Below are positions 1 to 8,678 of a DNA stretch of 64,000 nt, piece by piece. The stretch is from Mucilaginibacter sp. cycad4 (GTDB taxonomy: Bacteria > Bacteroidota > Bacteroidia > Sphingobacteriales > Sphingobacteriaceae): assembly GCF_034263275.1 (NCBI RefSeq), contig NZ_CP139559.1, positions 3,286,001-3,350,000 of the forward strand. Direction: 5' to 3'. The position numbers and the translations under genes are program-made. Position 1 is the stretch's first letter, and every line of letters begins with the position of its first letter. The notes under the pieces are model-generated. The model did not search any database, had not been told where the DNA came from, and saw nothing but the letters and a program-made list of their open reading frames with translations.

Positions 1-194
1 GTGAACTGTATTGGGAAGGTTTCCGCCGTACCGACCTTGTACGTTATAAAAAGTTTGTTGAGGCTACCTACTTGTGGCCTTTTAAAGGCGGTTCAAAAGA
101 TGGCAAAGGTGTTGAAAGTTTCCGTACGGTATATCCGTTACCATCGGCAGATGTTACCGCTAACCCTAATCTGAAACAAAATACAGGATACTAA
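1..194 (+). CDS. SusD/RagB-family nutrient-uptake lipoprotein, C-terminal fragment
   Basis: The gene is cut by the window start. The reading frame opens at base 3 and runs 63 codons to TAA at 192-194. The tail reads ELYWEGFRRTDLVRYKKF and ends in PNLKQNTGY. The E-x-x-W-E-G-x-R-x-x-D-L-x-R pattern and an N-L-x-Q-N-x-G-Y end are typical of SusD-like outer-membrane glycan-binding lipoproteins, which cap a TonB-dependent SusC transporter. The next gene is SusE-like, as expected in a Sus-type operon. The substrate cannot be told from this fragment. Confidence 0.85.
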   Translation, partial: ELYWEGFRRTDLVRYKKFVEATYLWPFKGGSKDGKGVESFRTVYPLPSADVTANPNLKQNTGY

Positions 195-255
195 TAATAT
201 ACCGGGAGATGCTTTACAGGTATCTCCCGTAAAACCATAAAACCTAAAAAAGGAT

Positions 256-1284
256 ATGAAAAAAATATTTACCACGCTCCTGGCATTCGGCGGCATCGCA
301 CTGCTGATGCTGGCATCATGTAAAAAAGATGAAGTAAAGGTTGTAGCAAACGTAGGCAAGGTAGGCGCTTTAACATCAACAACAACCGCCCCCGAACTAT
401 CAAAGCCCAATGCTAATAATGATGCCGTTACTTTTAACTGGGTTGCAACCACGGTAACGGGCTATAATGCCCCTATCACCTATACTATACAGTTAGATGT
501 AAAAGGCAATAATTTCAAAAACGCAAGGGAAGTAAGTACCGATAAGCTCACCCAAACACTAAAGGTAGGTGCACTTAACGATATGCTGACCGCACTGAAG
601 CTATCTTATGATAACTCATCGCAGGTTGATGTCCGCATTAAATCATCTGCTGCCCCAAACCTGGCTGCCTCCTATTCAAATATCATTACATTAACTGTAT
701 TACCGTACCAGGGTACAGGTTATATTTATGTTCCGGGTGCCTACCAGGGCTGGGATCCGGCAACTGCCGATAGCCTTACTTCGCCAAATAATGATGGTGT
801 ATATGATGGTTATATCGGTTATCCTGCAGGCAAGCTTGAGTTTAAACTTACCCCTAAAAAGAACTGGGATTTGTCATATGGAGATGCAGGCAGCGGTAAG
901 ATAAGTACTACGGGCGGTAACCTTTCGGTACCTGCCGCAGGATATTATGCGTTGCACGCTGTTATTGACCAAAACGATAAAACCAAGGGCACATTTACCG
1001 CTACGCCTGTATTTTGGAGCATTATTGGTGATGCTACTCCGGGCGGCTGGAGCACTGATACCGATATGCTTTATGATGCTACCACCAAAACATGGAGTGT
1101 TACAGCTGCTTTAATTGGGGGCAAGGATCTGAAATTCAGGTTTAATCATAGCTGGGATTTAAACTTAGGCGGAACACCAGGTGCACTTACACCGGGCGGA
1201 GCTAATTATACAATATCTGCCGGAGGTACGTGCAAAATAGTATTAAATGCTAACGCCAACACCTTTACCATCACAAAACTTTAA
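256..1284 (+). CDS. SusE/SusF-like outer-membrane glycan-binding lipoprotein
   Basis: This 342-residue protein has a lipoprotein signal peptide with the lipobox LASC (Cys about residue 22), so it should be anchored in the outer membrane. Residues about 30-150 fit the immunoglobulin-like N-terminal SusE domain (a region rich in TFNW and TYTIQLD strands). Two similar modules follow (about 155-250 and 253-342), each with a W/G/D-rich pattern such as YQGWDPATADSLT and GGWSTDTDMLYDATTKTW, as in the starch-binding modules of SusE/SusF. It starts 61 bp after the SusD-like gene and is followed by a terminator, so it is probably the last gene of the operon. In known systems SusE/F proteins hold polysaccharide at the surface and have no catalytic role. 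The bound sugar is unknown. Confidence 0.85.
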   Translation: MKKIFTTLLAFGGIALLMLASCKKDEVKVVANVGKVGALTSTTTAPELSKPNANNDAVTFNWVATTVTGYNAPITYTIQLDVKGNNFKNAREVSTDKLTQTLKVGALNDMLTALKLSYDNSSQVDVRIKSSAAPNLAASYSNIITLTVLPYQGTGYIYVPGAYQGWDPATADSLTSPNNDGVYDGYIGYPAGKLEFKLTPKKNWDLSYGDAGSGKISTTGGNLSVPAAGYYALHAVIDQNDKTKGTFTATPVFWSIIGDATPGGWSTDTDMLYDATTKTWSVTAALIGGKDLKFRFNHSWDLNLGGTPGALTPGGANYTISAGGTCKIVLNANANTFTITKL

Positions 1285-1318
1285 GCGCAAAAACCGCAGT
1301 TGATTGATTTATTTATAT

Positions 1319-1355
1319 GGCCCCGTATGGTGATTACCTGCGGGGCCTCTTTTTG
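1319..1355 (+). terminator. Rho-independent terminator after the SusE-like gene
   Basis: The stem GGCCCCG (1319-1325) pairs with CGGGGCC (1341-1347) and is followed by a T-rich run. It lies 35 bp after the SusE-like stop codon. Confidence 0.8.
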
Positions 1356-1359
1356 ATCT

Positions 1360-1467
1360 GAACCATGATTTTTTAGGATTTGAGGATTGGCAGGGTAGAT
1401 GATGTCGATTAGAATGTGAAAAGTACATATCCTCATGGTCATCCTTAAATCCTAAAAATCATGGTTC
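1360..1467. repeat. Long inverted repeat of a dispersed family (ATCATGGTTC type)
   Basis: The arm at about 1360-1382 (GAACCATGATTTTTTAGGAT) is nearly the reverse complement of 1446-1467 (ATCCTAAAAATCATGGTTC). The same ATCCT...AATCA.GGTTC wording recurs in two tandem units at 6484-6632, so this is a dispersed repeat and not a single terminator. Confidence 0.6.
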
Positions 1468-1469
1468 AA

Positions 1470-1505
1470 AAAAAAGCGATGAGGTCATCCCTCATCGCTT
1501 TTCTG
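1470..1505 (-). terminator. Terminator between the Sus locus and gltA
   Basis: The perfect stem AAAAGCGATGAG / CTCATCGCTTTT has A-rich sequence on one side and T-rich on the other, so it could work in both directions. It lies about 55 bp past the gltA stop on the minus strand. Confidence 0.7.
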
Positions 1506-1559
1506 TTTTATGTTTTTATCTATGAACTATGATCCATTAACCATGAACCAAAAATGAAC

Positions 1560-2846
1560 TTACCTGTTTGCTATATCCACGTACTCTTTACTGGTAGCAC
1601 CAACGTAAATCTGGCGCGGGCGGCCGATAGGCTCTTTGTTTTCTTTCATTTCTTTCCACTGGGCAATCCATCCCGGTAAACGGCCAAGGGCAAACAACAC
1701 AGTGAACATATCGGTTGGGAAACCTAATGCACGATAAATAATGCCTGAGTAAAAATCAACGTTAGGATAAAGTTTGCGCTCAACAAAGTATGGATCTTTT
1801 AGGGCAACCTCTTCCAGTTTTTTGGCTATTTCCAGTACCTCGTCATTAACTCCCAGCTTTTCTAAAATATCGTCGCAGGCTTTTTTGATGATCCTTGCAC
1901 GCGGGTCAAAGTTTTTATAAACGCGGTGACCAAAACCCATTAAACGGAAAGGATCATTTTTGTCTTTAGCCTTGGCAATCCATTTATCAGTATCGCCGCC
2001 ATCTTCTTTGATCTTCTCCAGCATTTCAATTACAGCCTGGTTGGCGCCGCCATGTAAGGGGCCCCAAAGCGCAGAAATACCTGCAGATACCGAAGCATAA
2101 ATGTTAGAATCAGAAGAGCCAACAATACGAACAGTAGATGCTGAACAGTTTTGCTCATGATCGGCATGTAAGATCAACAGTTTGTTCATGGCATCCATAA
2201 CAACCGGATCAATTTCTACTTCCTCTGTACGCTGACCAAAGGTCATGTGCAGGAAGTTGGTAACGTAATCGTATTTGTTTTGCGGATAGATAACCGGGTG
2301 CCCTAATGATTTTTTATAGATCCATGAAACCACGGTAGCCATTTTAGCAAGCATTTTAATAATGCTCTGGTTAAGCTCCTCTGTAGTTTGGGATGGTTTT
2401 AATGATTCGGGATAAAAAGCAGATAATGCAGACACCAATGATGACAACTGCCCCATCGGGTGCGATTTTGACGGAAAGCCATCAAAAAACTTCTTCATAT
2501 CCTCATGCACCAGGGTATGGCGGCTTAACTCGTACTGGAATGATTTTAGTTTTTCGGCAGATGGCAGTTCACCATAGATCAGCAAATAGGCAACTTCAAT
2601 AAATGATGATTTTTCGGCTAATTGCTCAATTGGATAACCACGATATTTAAGGATCCCCTGCTCGCCATCTAAAAAAGTAATGGCGCTTTTGGTAGCGCCT
2701 GTATTTTTGTACCCGATATCAAGTGTTACATAACCGGTTTGATCGCGAAGCTTAGAAATATCGATTGCCTTTTCACCTTCAGTGCCCTCAATTACCGGGA
2801 GCTCAAATGTTTTATCACCAATTTTTAGTTGTGCTGTTTCCGCCAT
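1560..2846 (-). CDS. gltA: Citrate synthase
   Basis: This 428-residue enzyme would condense oxaloacetate and acetyl-CoA to citrate at the entry of the TCA cycle. The type II (hexameric, GltA-like) form is indicated by an N-terminal beta-rich segment (AQLKIGDKTFELPVIEG) before the helical core. Visible active-site blocks are LHADHEQNCSAS, GPLHGGANQAV and MGFGHRVYKNFDPRA, which hold the conserved histidines, and a late FYSGIIYRALGFP block. The frame is open to an ATG at 2867, but the start at 2846 (MAETAQLK) is preferred because the seven extra residues (MLQIQIS) do not look like the family. It diverges from the histidine-kinase gene across about 150 bp and is transcribed alone. Confidence 0.95.
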   Translation of the reverse strand: MAETAQLKIGDKTFELPVIEGTEGEKAIDISKLRDQTGYVTLDIGYKNTGATKSAITFLDGEQGILKYRGYPIEQLAEKSSFIEVAYLLIYGELPSAEKLKSFQYELSRHTLVHEDMKKFFDGFPSKSHPMGQLSSLVSALSAFYPESLKPSQTTEELNQSIIKMLAKMATVVSWIYKKSLGHPVIYPQNKYDYVTNFLHMTFGQRTEEVEIDPVVMDAMNKLLILHADHEQNCSASTVRIVGSSDSNIYASVSAGISALWGPLHGGANQAVIEMLEKIKEDGGDTDKWIAKAKDKNDPFRLMGFGHRVYKNFDPRARIIKKACDDILEKLGVNDEVLEIAKKLEEVALKDPYFVERKLYPNVDFYSGIIYRALGFPTDMFTVLFALGRLPGWIAQWKEMKENKEPIGRPRQIYVGATSKEYVDIANR

Positions 2847-3003
2847 AGAAATTTGTATCTGCAACAAATGTAAATAAATCTGCGTATTAAATAACCGCTA
2901 ATATAATTTACTGTTTGTAAAAATTTACGGGCAAATTTATTATTTTACAACCTGTATTTTTGTTTATACACGTTAATAATTGATTAAAAAATTACTGCAA
3001 TCC

Positions 3004-6000
3004 ATGTCGTTAAAAGGTAACTCATTGGTAATGATCCAAAACGAAGCTACTGTTTACCGGCTCTTACTTATAGGTTTATTAATTGCCAGTCCCTCGTTAC
3101 ATTATCTTTGCTACAACAATTCGTACGATCCTTTTTGGTTAAGGGCTATAAACTGTTTTTTTTGTGCCATCACTTTATTTTTTTCTTTCATTAATAATAA
3201 AACCCTTTATAAAGCGGGGATCTTTGCTACCATATTATCTTTCCTGGTCATAAACAACTGCATTTTACTTGGCAAAAACGGTTTTGAACATGTGTACCTG
3301 TTTAGCGCCATAACCATCTTTATTGCCTTAACCCTTTTTTGCAAAAAAAGTAAAGAGTTCATAATGATCAGCGAGGCCAACCTCGCGGCTATTATAGTCG
3401 CCTATTTCACCGCCCCCAGCCTTGCCATTTCGCCCGCAGTGTTGATAGTGCTTATTTTGATTTTCACTGTAATAGCATATGTTTCGTTTTTAGTGGTAAT
3501 GGCTTATCAGTACCAGCTAAAGAATGCTGTTGATAACGTGATGAAGCTTAACCAAAGCCTCATGATTAATGATGCCAGGCTGCGTGAAAGCCGCAATCAT
3601 CTCAACGCGCTCATTAACTCGTTAAATGACATCATTTTTGAGTTTGATGAAAGCAAAACATGTATTAACGTTTGGTTTAATGAATTGACCGAACGCATAG
3701 TTGACCCGCGGATAGCAATTGGCAAAACACTCGATAAGGTAGTAGGCCCGCAAAAAGCCGAAAAGTATGACAAAGCCTTAAACTATGTTATTGAAAACCG
3801 CAAACCTATCTCCATCGGGTTTTTATCTGATTATGATAGCGGACATTCATTTACAGCCAACTTTACCCCCATATTTGATAAAACAACAGGCTACACCGGC
3901 AGGATCTCGGCCTCGGTAGTTGATATAACCGAACAAAGAAAATACGAACGCGCACTTAAGGAAAATGAAGGGCTATTATTGGAAGCTCAAAACATCGCCA
4001 AAATAGGCAACTGGTGGTATGACCATGAAAATAAGGAAACGTTTTGGTCGGCAAACCTGAACGACCTGCTTGGGATTGAACAGATTCCTGCTGATATGAG
4101 CCGCTTTCAATATTACATAAGCCTTGTTCATCCGGATGACCGGAACGCTGTTTTCGAATACCTCGCATCTATCCGTTCAACAACTCAAAACAAACTCGAG
4201 CATAAATTTATCACGCCGGCCGGCAACCTGAAGTACATCAGGATCCAACGCGGCGAAAAAAAATCACAATCAGATACCAGCACGCGTACTTTTGGGATTA
4301 TTCAGGATATTACCGAAGCGCGGTTGGCCGATAAAGCGGTTAAACTAAGCCAGCTTGAGCTTATGGAAGCCCAAGCCATGGCTAAAATAGGCAACTGGAA
4401 ATATGATGTAGCTACGGGTAGCCTCAGCTGGTCGGACGAGTTGAACAACATTTACGAGCTTGGGAAAGATACTTCATTGTACCGCAAAACATTCATAAAC
4501 CTGCTGCTTAAATACGTTCATCCTAATGACAAGTCTATCATCAGGAAGTTGCTGCAAAGCAATGCGAACAACATGGATTCATCGCACGAATATCGTATCA
4601 TAACCCCTCAGGGCAATTTAAAACACCTGAGCATTATAGCGGGCAAACGCTTGTATAATGAAGATGGCAGCGTACGCAAAATCATAGGTACCCTTCAGGA
4701 TATAACCGAGCGCAAACAGGCCGAGCTTGACTACAGGGGTGCCGAAAGCAAATACAAATCGGTACTGGAAAAAATAAACATGGTAGCCATTACCGTTGAC
4801 GGAAGCGGATTGATCACTTTCTGCAATAAATATTTAGCCAAGCTTATAGGCTATAAACAGCATGAACTGATAGGTATGAACTGGATGGATAACTTCATAC
4901 CTGAAGATCTGAAGGAATTTTTAAAAGATTGGTTTGCCAACAATGCTGTTTTACCTCATTATATAAACCCTATTGTTTGCCGTAACGGCGAACAGCGTGT
5001 CATCAGCTGGCAAAACACCGTTTTTTATGATGAGAATGGCAATATTAAAGAAACGACCAGTATTGGCGAAGATATTACCGATCAGCAAAAGGCCCGGCAG
5101 GAATTGATCTGGGCTAAGGAAATGGCCGAAAAATCATCCAAGTTCAAGTCGGAATTTTTATCTATCATGAGCCATGAGATCCGTACACCGATGAACGCGG
5201 TTATTGGCACAACTAACCTGCTGATCGACGAAAACCCGCGGCCCGAACAGATGGAATATCTCAACACGCTCAAATTTTCGGGCGAAAACCTGTTGGCCAT
5301 CATCAATGATATTTTAGATTACAATAAGATAGAAGCAGGCAAACTGGAACTGAACAATTCGAGGTTCAACATCCACCAGCTGATCCGTAAAATAAAGCAA
5401 TCTTTTGAACCCCGGGCTGCCGAGAAAGAATTGACGCTTGAATTGATAACCGATGATACTATTCCAGGCGATTTAATGGGCGATGCCATGCGCCTGAGCC
5501 AGGTACTCAATAACCTGATAGGCAACGCTATTAAATTTACGCATGCAGGCAAGGTTATTATCCGGTTGGATAGAGATGTACTAACCGAAAGCACTGTCAA
5601 TATTAAATTTGCAGTTACTGATACCGGCATCGGCATTTCGCCCGAAAGCTTTAACATAGTTTTTGATCCTTTTATGCAAGACCAGCAGGTGATCAATAAC
5701 GACTATGGCGGAACCGGTTTAGGCCTGGCTATTACCAAAAGACTGGTTGAACTGCATAACAGCACAATTGCAGTATCAAGCGAACTGGGCAAGGGTACTA
5801 CATTTAGTTTTACGATAAGTTTTCCTGTGGCACCGGAGGTTAGTATTCCGAAGCCAGTTGGAGATGCCGTAAATATTACAGATAATAATCTGCAGGGCAT
5901 GAACATTTTAATTGTCGACGATAACAAAATGAACCTGATGATAGCCGGCAAATTTTTAAAGCGCTGGAATGCCCAGGTTCAGGAAGCATTGAACGGACAA

Positions 6001-6261
6001 ATAGCTGTTGACCTGGTTAACCATAACGTTTACGACCTTATTATCATGGACCTGCAGATGCCTGTTATGGATGGTTTTGAAGCGACGGCAGTTATCAAAC
6101 AGTCACAACCAGACCTACCCATCATAGCCCTCACAGCAGATGCCATGCCCGAAACCTACGAAAAAGCCCTGGCAGCCGGTATGGTTGATTACCTCACCAA
6201 ACCCTTTGTCCCCGAAATACTGTACAGTAAACTGGCAAAACATATCAGGCAATCAGCGTGA
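3004..6261 (+). CDS. Membrane-bound four-PAS hybrid histidine kinase/response regulator
   Basis: This is about 1085 residues from the first ATG; a TTG at 2980 would add eight residues. The N-terminus (about 15-175) is a run of hydrophobic segments, probably six membrane helices. A short coiled coil is followed by four PAS-like modules (about 195-305, 320-435, 445-565, 580-690), each ending near a D-I-T-E or D-I-T-D motif typical of PAS/PAC ends. The HisKA domain has the phospho-acceptor His (SIMSHEIRTPMNAVIG, about residue 724). A HATPase_c domain follows with DTGIGIS and GGTGLGLAI. A C-terminal receiver domain has the phospho-acceptor Asp in IIMDLQMPVMDG (about 1016) and a late Lys in YLTKPF. 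There is no DNA-binding output domain, so the signal probably passes on to another protein. The ligand is unknown. The kinase core closely resembles the hybrid kinase at 23.6-25.2 kb. Confidence 0.9.
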   Translation: MSLKGNSLVMIQNEATVYRLLLIGLLIASPSLHYLCYNNSYDPFWLRAINCFFCAITLFFSFINNKTLYKAGIFATILSFLVINNCILLGKNGFEHVYLFSAITIFIALTLFCKKSKEFIMISEANLAAIIVAYFTAPSLAISPAVLIVLILIFTVIAYVSFLVVMAYQYQLKNAVDNVMKLNQSLMINDARLRESRNHLNALINSLNDIIFEFDESKTCINVWFNELTERIVDPRIAIGKTLDKVVGPQKAEKYDKALNYVIENRKPISIGFLSDYDSGHSFTANFTPIFDKTTGYTGRISASVVDITEQRKYERALKENEGLLLEAQNIAKIGNWWYDHENKETFWSANLNDLLGIEQIPADMSRFQYYISLVHPDDRNAVFEYLASIRSTTQNKLEHKFITPAGNLKYIRIQRGEKKSQSDTSTRTFGIIQDITEARLADKAVKLSQLELMEAQAMAKIGNWKYDVATGSLSWSDELNNIYELGKDTSLYRKTFINLLLKYVHPNDKSIIRKLLQSNANNMDSSHEYRIITPQGNLKHLSIIAGKRLYNEDGSVRKIIGTLQDITERKQAELDYRGAESKYKSVLEKINMVAITVDGSGLITFCNKYLAKLIGYKQHELIGMNWMDNFIPEDLKEFLKDWFANNAVLPHYINPIVCRNGEQRVISWQNTVFYDENGNIKETTSIGEDITDQQKARQELIWAKEMAEKSSKFKSEFLSIMSHEIRTPMNAVIGTTNLLIDENPRPEQMEYLNTLKFSGENLLAIINDILDYNKIEAGKLELNNSRFNIHQLIRKIKQSFEPRAAEKELTLELITDDTIPGDLMGDAMRLSQVLNNLIGNAIKFTHAGKVIIRLDRDVLTESTVNIKFAVTDTGIGISPESFNIVFDPFMQDQQVINNDYGGTGLGLAITKRLVELHNSTIAVSSELGKGTTFSFTISFPVAPEVSIPKPVGDAVNITDNNLQGMNILIVDDNKMNLMIAGKFLKRWNAQVQEALNGQIAVDLVNHNVYDLIIMDLQMPVMDGFEATAVIKQSQPDLPIIALTADAMPETYEKALAAGMVDYLTKPFVPEILYSKLAKHIRQSA

Positions 6262-6263
6262 GT

Positions 6264-6298
6264 TTGATTTCGGGTTTCGGATTTTCGATTTCGGATTG
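6264..6298. repeat. Short GATTTCGGAT-type direct repeats
   Basis: Two or three degenerate copies of GATTTCGG(A/G)TT occur in a row. The same wording is found at 40005-40032 after another operon, so this is a dispersed low-complexity repeat found after genes. Confidence 0.5.
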
Positions 6299-6351
6299 TC
6301 CTCAATCGCCTAAGCAGCTATTCGAAATCTCTGACTTCGAATTAACTATGC

Positions 6352-6460
6352 CTGGAGTTTGCAACTCCAGCCCTACACGCTAAAATAAAATCAGGACACA
6401 ATAGCCTATGTATGTAGTTGCAAACTACATACATAAGTCATCCGTAGACAAAGTCTACGG
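6352..6460. repeat. Three successive perfect palindromes with 3-nt loops
   Basis: Palindrome 1 is 6352-6370 (arms CTGGAGTT / AACTCCAG, loop TGC). Palindrome 2 is 6407-6435 (arms TATGTATGTAGTT / AACTACATACATA, loop GCA). Palindrome 3 is 6442-6460 (arms CCGTAGAC / GTCTACGG, loop AAA). All have a three-base loop, and the first two share the centre GTTnGCnAAC-like wording while the outer arms differ. They lie in the noncoding stretch after the large hybrid kinase. No T-run follows any of them, so they are poor candidates for intrinsic terminators. Confidence 0.75.
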
Positions 6461-6483
6461 ACAGCGAATCGCCTAACTCCATC

Positions 6484-6632
6484 AAAATAAAAAAGCGACA
6501 GGCATCCCTTATCGCTTTAAATATCATTAAATCCTCAAATCATGAGAATCAAGGTTCAAAATAAAAAAGCGACAGTATCCGCATCGCTTTTAAAATATCA
6601 TGAAATCCCTGAATCATGAAAATCAGGGTTCA
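6484..6632. repeat. Two tandem ~74-bp units, each with a GCGA/TCGC hairpin
   Basis: Unit 1 (6484-6557) and unit 2 (6558-6632) both read AAAATAAAAAAGCGACAG, then ATCGCTTT, then AAATATCAT(T/G)AAATCC and AATCA.GGTTC. Each contains a terminator-like hairpin. Together with 1360-1505 these are members of one dispersed family. Some copies may end transcription of the convergent genes on either side (kinase on plus, DUF3347 gene on minus). Confidence 0.65.
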
Positions 6633-6638
6633 GTTTTT

Positions 6639-7166
6639 TTAATTGATCTGCTCCTTTACCGATCCGCATTCCTTCATATGCTCAGGGAAGTACGGATTTT
6701 CGATGTTTTTGGCCGAAGACAACCAATACCCACCTTTACCCCCATCTGCCATTGGGCAAAAATCAACATAAATTGGATCTGATTTAAATTTGGCACCTTT
6801 TATTAGTGCGATCACATCTTTACTCAAAACTAAAAATTCATTCCGCTGAACTTTGATATCGTCGACGGTAGCTATCTGGTGTGCTACAGTTGCCGTTTCG
6901 GTACAGCCTTTAATACCAGCCAGCCTTGCTTCCAAAGCGGTGGCTGCAATTTTAACCCCTGCTACATCCGATTTTAAAAATTCATCTTTCAGGGCAATGT
7001 AAGCTTTAACCACACCTGCAGTATCTGCTACCGGTACAGCGGTGGTTTTAGCCGAATCGGCTGCAACACTATCTGCCTTAGCAGTTTCCTGTTGTTGCTT
7101 TGCGGGTTGATTACATGCTACAGCGGCCAAAACCGCTAAAAAACAAAATCCTTTAATTATTTTCAT
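6639..7166 (-). CDS. DUF3347-domain lipoprotein, putative metal-binding
   Basis: The protein is 175 residues from the ATG at 7166 (MKIIKGFCFLAVLAAVACNQ), which gives a clean lipoprotein signal with lipobox AVAC. An upstream ATG at 7196 would overlap the neighbouring permease gene and spoil the signal peptide. A low-complexity linker rich in Q, A, K and T follows. The C-terminal half (about 55-170) fits DUF3347, with the signature FCPMADGGKGGYWLSS, then NPYFPEHMKECG. In Bacteroidota this domain often accompanies CusB-like copper efflux proteins. The Cys/Met/His residues of the CPM and M-x-x-CG motifs suggest binding of a soft metal; that is inference. It begins 8 bp after the MacB-type permease stop, so the two are probably co-transcribed. 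Confidence 0.75.
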   Translation of the reverse strand: MKIIKGFCFLAVLAAVACNQPAKQQQETAKADSVAADSAKTTAVPVADTAGVVKAYIALKDEFLKSDVAGVKIAATALEARLAGIKGCTETATVAHQIATVDDIKVQRNEFLVLSKDVIALIKGAKFKSDPIYVDFCPMADGGKGGYWLSSAKNIENPYFPEHMKECGSVKEQIN

Positions 7167-7173
7167 ATTACAA

Positions 7174-8421
7174 TTAGTTTGTGCGGATAGCTTCAACCGG
7201 ATCCAGCCTTGAGGCCGAATACGCTGGAATGATACCGGCTATTACCCCTATTATAATTGAATAGCTTAAGCCCCTTGTTACGTTAGCTGCATCAAGTATT
7301 ACCTGTACATCTAAAGCCGCCTTTACGGCAAATGTGGCCAGATACACAAAAAACAACCCGATGATCCCGCCCACAAAACAAAGCAGCACCGATTCAATTA
7401 AAAACTGCAATAATATGAAATAGTTTTTAGCACCTAATGATTTTTGTATGCCTATGATATTGGTACGCTCCTTTACCGATACGAACATGATATTGGCGAT
7501 GCCGAAACCACCAACCAAAATGGAGAACCCGCCGATAATTGCACCAGCAATGTTAACTACTTTAAAAAGATCGTCGAGCTGCTGGGTGATCATGGTTGTA
7601 CGGTTTAACGAAAAATTGTCATCGGCACCGGGCCTTAGCCTTCTTATAGAACGCATAAGCCCTTTGATCTCGCTTTCAACATCATCGGTCGGGATCCCTT
7701 TTTTACCGCGCACAATAATTGACGGACCGTATTTTGAACTCTGTATATCAATTAAATTGCGGGCAAAGTTAAGGGGCAGCAGCACCTCTTTATCAGTAGA
7801 GATACCCAGCATATCCTTGCCTTGTTTTGAGAACACGCCTACGATGGTCACATATCGCCCCATTACCTTGATCTGCTTGCCTACAGCATCGCCATCGGAA
7901 AAAAGGGCCTGCGCAATATCATAACCAATATCGGTTATAGGCGCCCCGGTTTTTGATTCCATTTCGGTAAAGTAACGACCGCTTTCAAGGTCAAAATTCC
8001 AGGTTTTGTCATGATCCTGCGACGCAGCATCCACCTGGGCGCCTTCAACCGTATTGCTTTTATATTTTATGGTGCGGTTATCGATGTTTATTTCGTAGGA
8101 TAATGCCTCGGCGGTTGTGATACGGCGCGAGAGCTCATTAAAATCGCGAAGGTCAGATTCGGGCCTTTGCAGGTACTTCCACCAGGGGAAATCGCTCCCG
8201 CCTACCCACGGCCACTTTTGCACATATATACTGTTATTACCCAGCTTATTAACACTGTTTTGCAGGTTATTACGCAGGGTATCAACTGCCGATTGTACAG
8301 CTATGATGGTAAATATACCAATGGTTACTCCAAGTAATGATAGCAACGTACGTGTTTTGTTCTGCCGCAGGGCATCGCCGGCAAACAAAAAACTTTCCCT
8401 TAAAAGTTTTAAAAAAAGCAT
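7174..8421 (-). CDS. MacB/FtsX-family ABC transporter permease
   Basis: This 415-residue inner-membrane protein begins with the short cytoplasmic FLKLLRESFLFAGDALRQNKTRTLLSLLGVTIGI segment typical of MacB_PCD permeases. One membrane helix (about 25-45) is followed by a large periplasmic core (about 50-275) and three C-terminal helices (about 285-400) forming the FtsX domain. The end reads IPAYSASRLDPVEAIRTN, a hallmark of the family (P-A-x-x-A-S-x-L-D-P-V-E-A-L/I-R). It lacks its own ATPase; the LolD/MacB-like ATPase at 17.5-18.3 kb is a possible partner but is not adjacent. MacB-type pumps export peptides, lipoproteins or drugs by mechanotransmission. The substrate is unknown. Confidence 0.9.
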   Translation of the reverse strand: MLFLKLLRESFLFAGDALRQNKTRTLLSLLGVTIGIFTIIAVQSAVDTLRNNLQNSVNKLGNNSIYVQKWPWVGGSDFPWWKYLQRPESDLRDFNELSRRITTAEALSYEINIDNRTIKYKSNTVEGAQVDAASQDHDKTWNFDLESGRYFTEMESKTGAPITDIGYDIAQALFSDGDAVGKQIKVMGRYVTIVGVFSKQGKDMLGISTDKEVLLPLNFARNLIDIQSSKYGPSIIVRGKKGIPTDDVESEIKGLMRSIRRLRPGADDNFSLNRTTMITQQLDDLFKVVNIAGAIIGGFSILVGGFGIANIMFVSVKERTNIIGIQKSLGAKNYFILLQFLIESVLLCFVGGIIGLFFVYLATFAVKAALDVQVILDAANVTRGLSYSIIIGVIAGIIPAYSASRLDPVEAIRTN

Positions 8422-8617
8422 ATAACTTATTTTGATCTTACTTGTTAATCAATCCATATTGCACGGTTAGCGCGTGGAGGTAATAAAACAACGGACGCTT
8501 TTATTGCTGATACGTTAAACCGCCTGCTCATATTTTTTTAGACAACAGCCCATGATTTAAGTTACAGTATTTTTCAATTAATATAACGGTAGTGTAATTA
8601 AACTGCTTCTTAAAAAA

Positions 8618-8651
8618 ATCTGTTAAATTAACAAAAAAATTCGTACATTTG
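8618..8651 (+). promoter_or_regulatory. Probable Bacteroidota-type promoter of queA
   Basis: TACATTTG at 8644-8651 matches the -7 consensus TAnnTTTG exactly, 28 bp before the queA ATG. No clear TTTG -33 box is seen at the usual distance, so only the -7 element is well supported. Confidence 0.5.
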
Positions 8652-8678
8652 CGCCCTTGAAAATTCATAAAAACAAGC

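Noticed and set aside
138..452. Minus-strand frame across the SusD/SusE junction
   Set aside because: It overlaps two real genes on the other strand, with no family signal.
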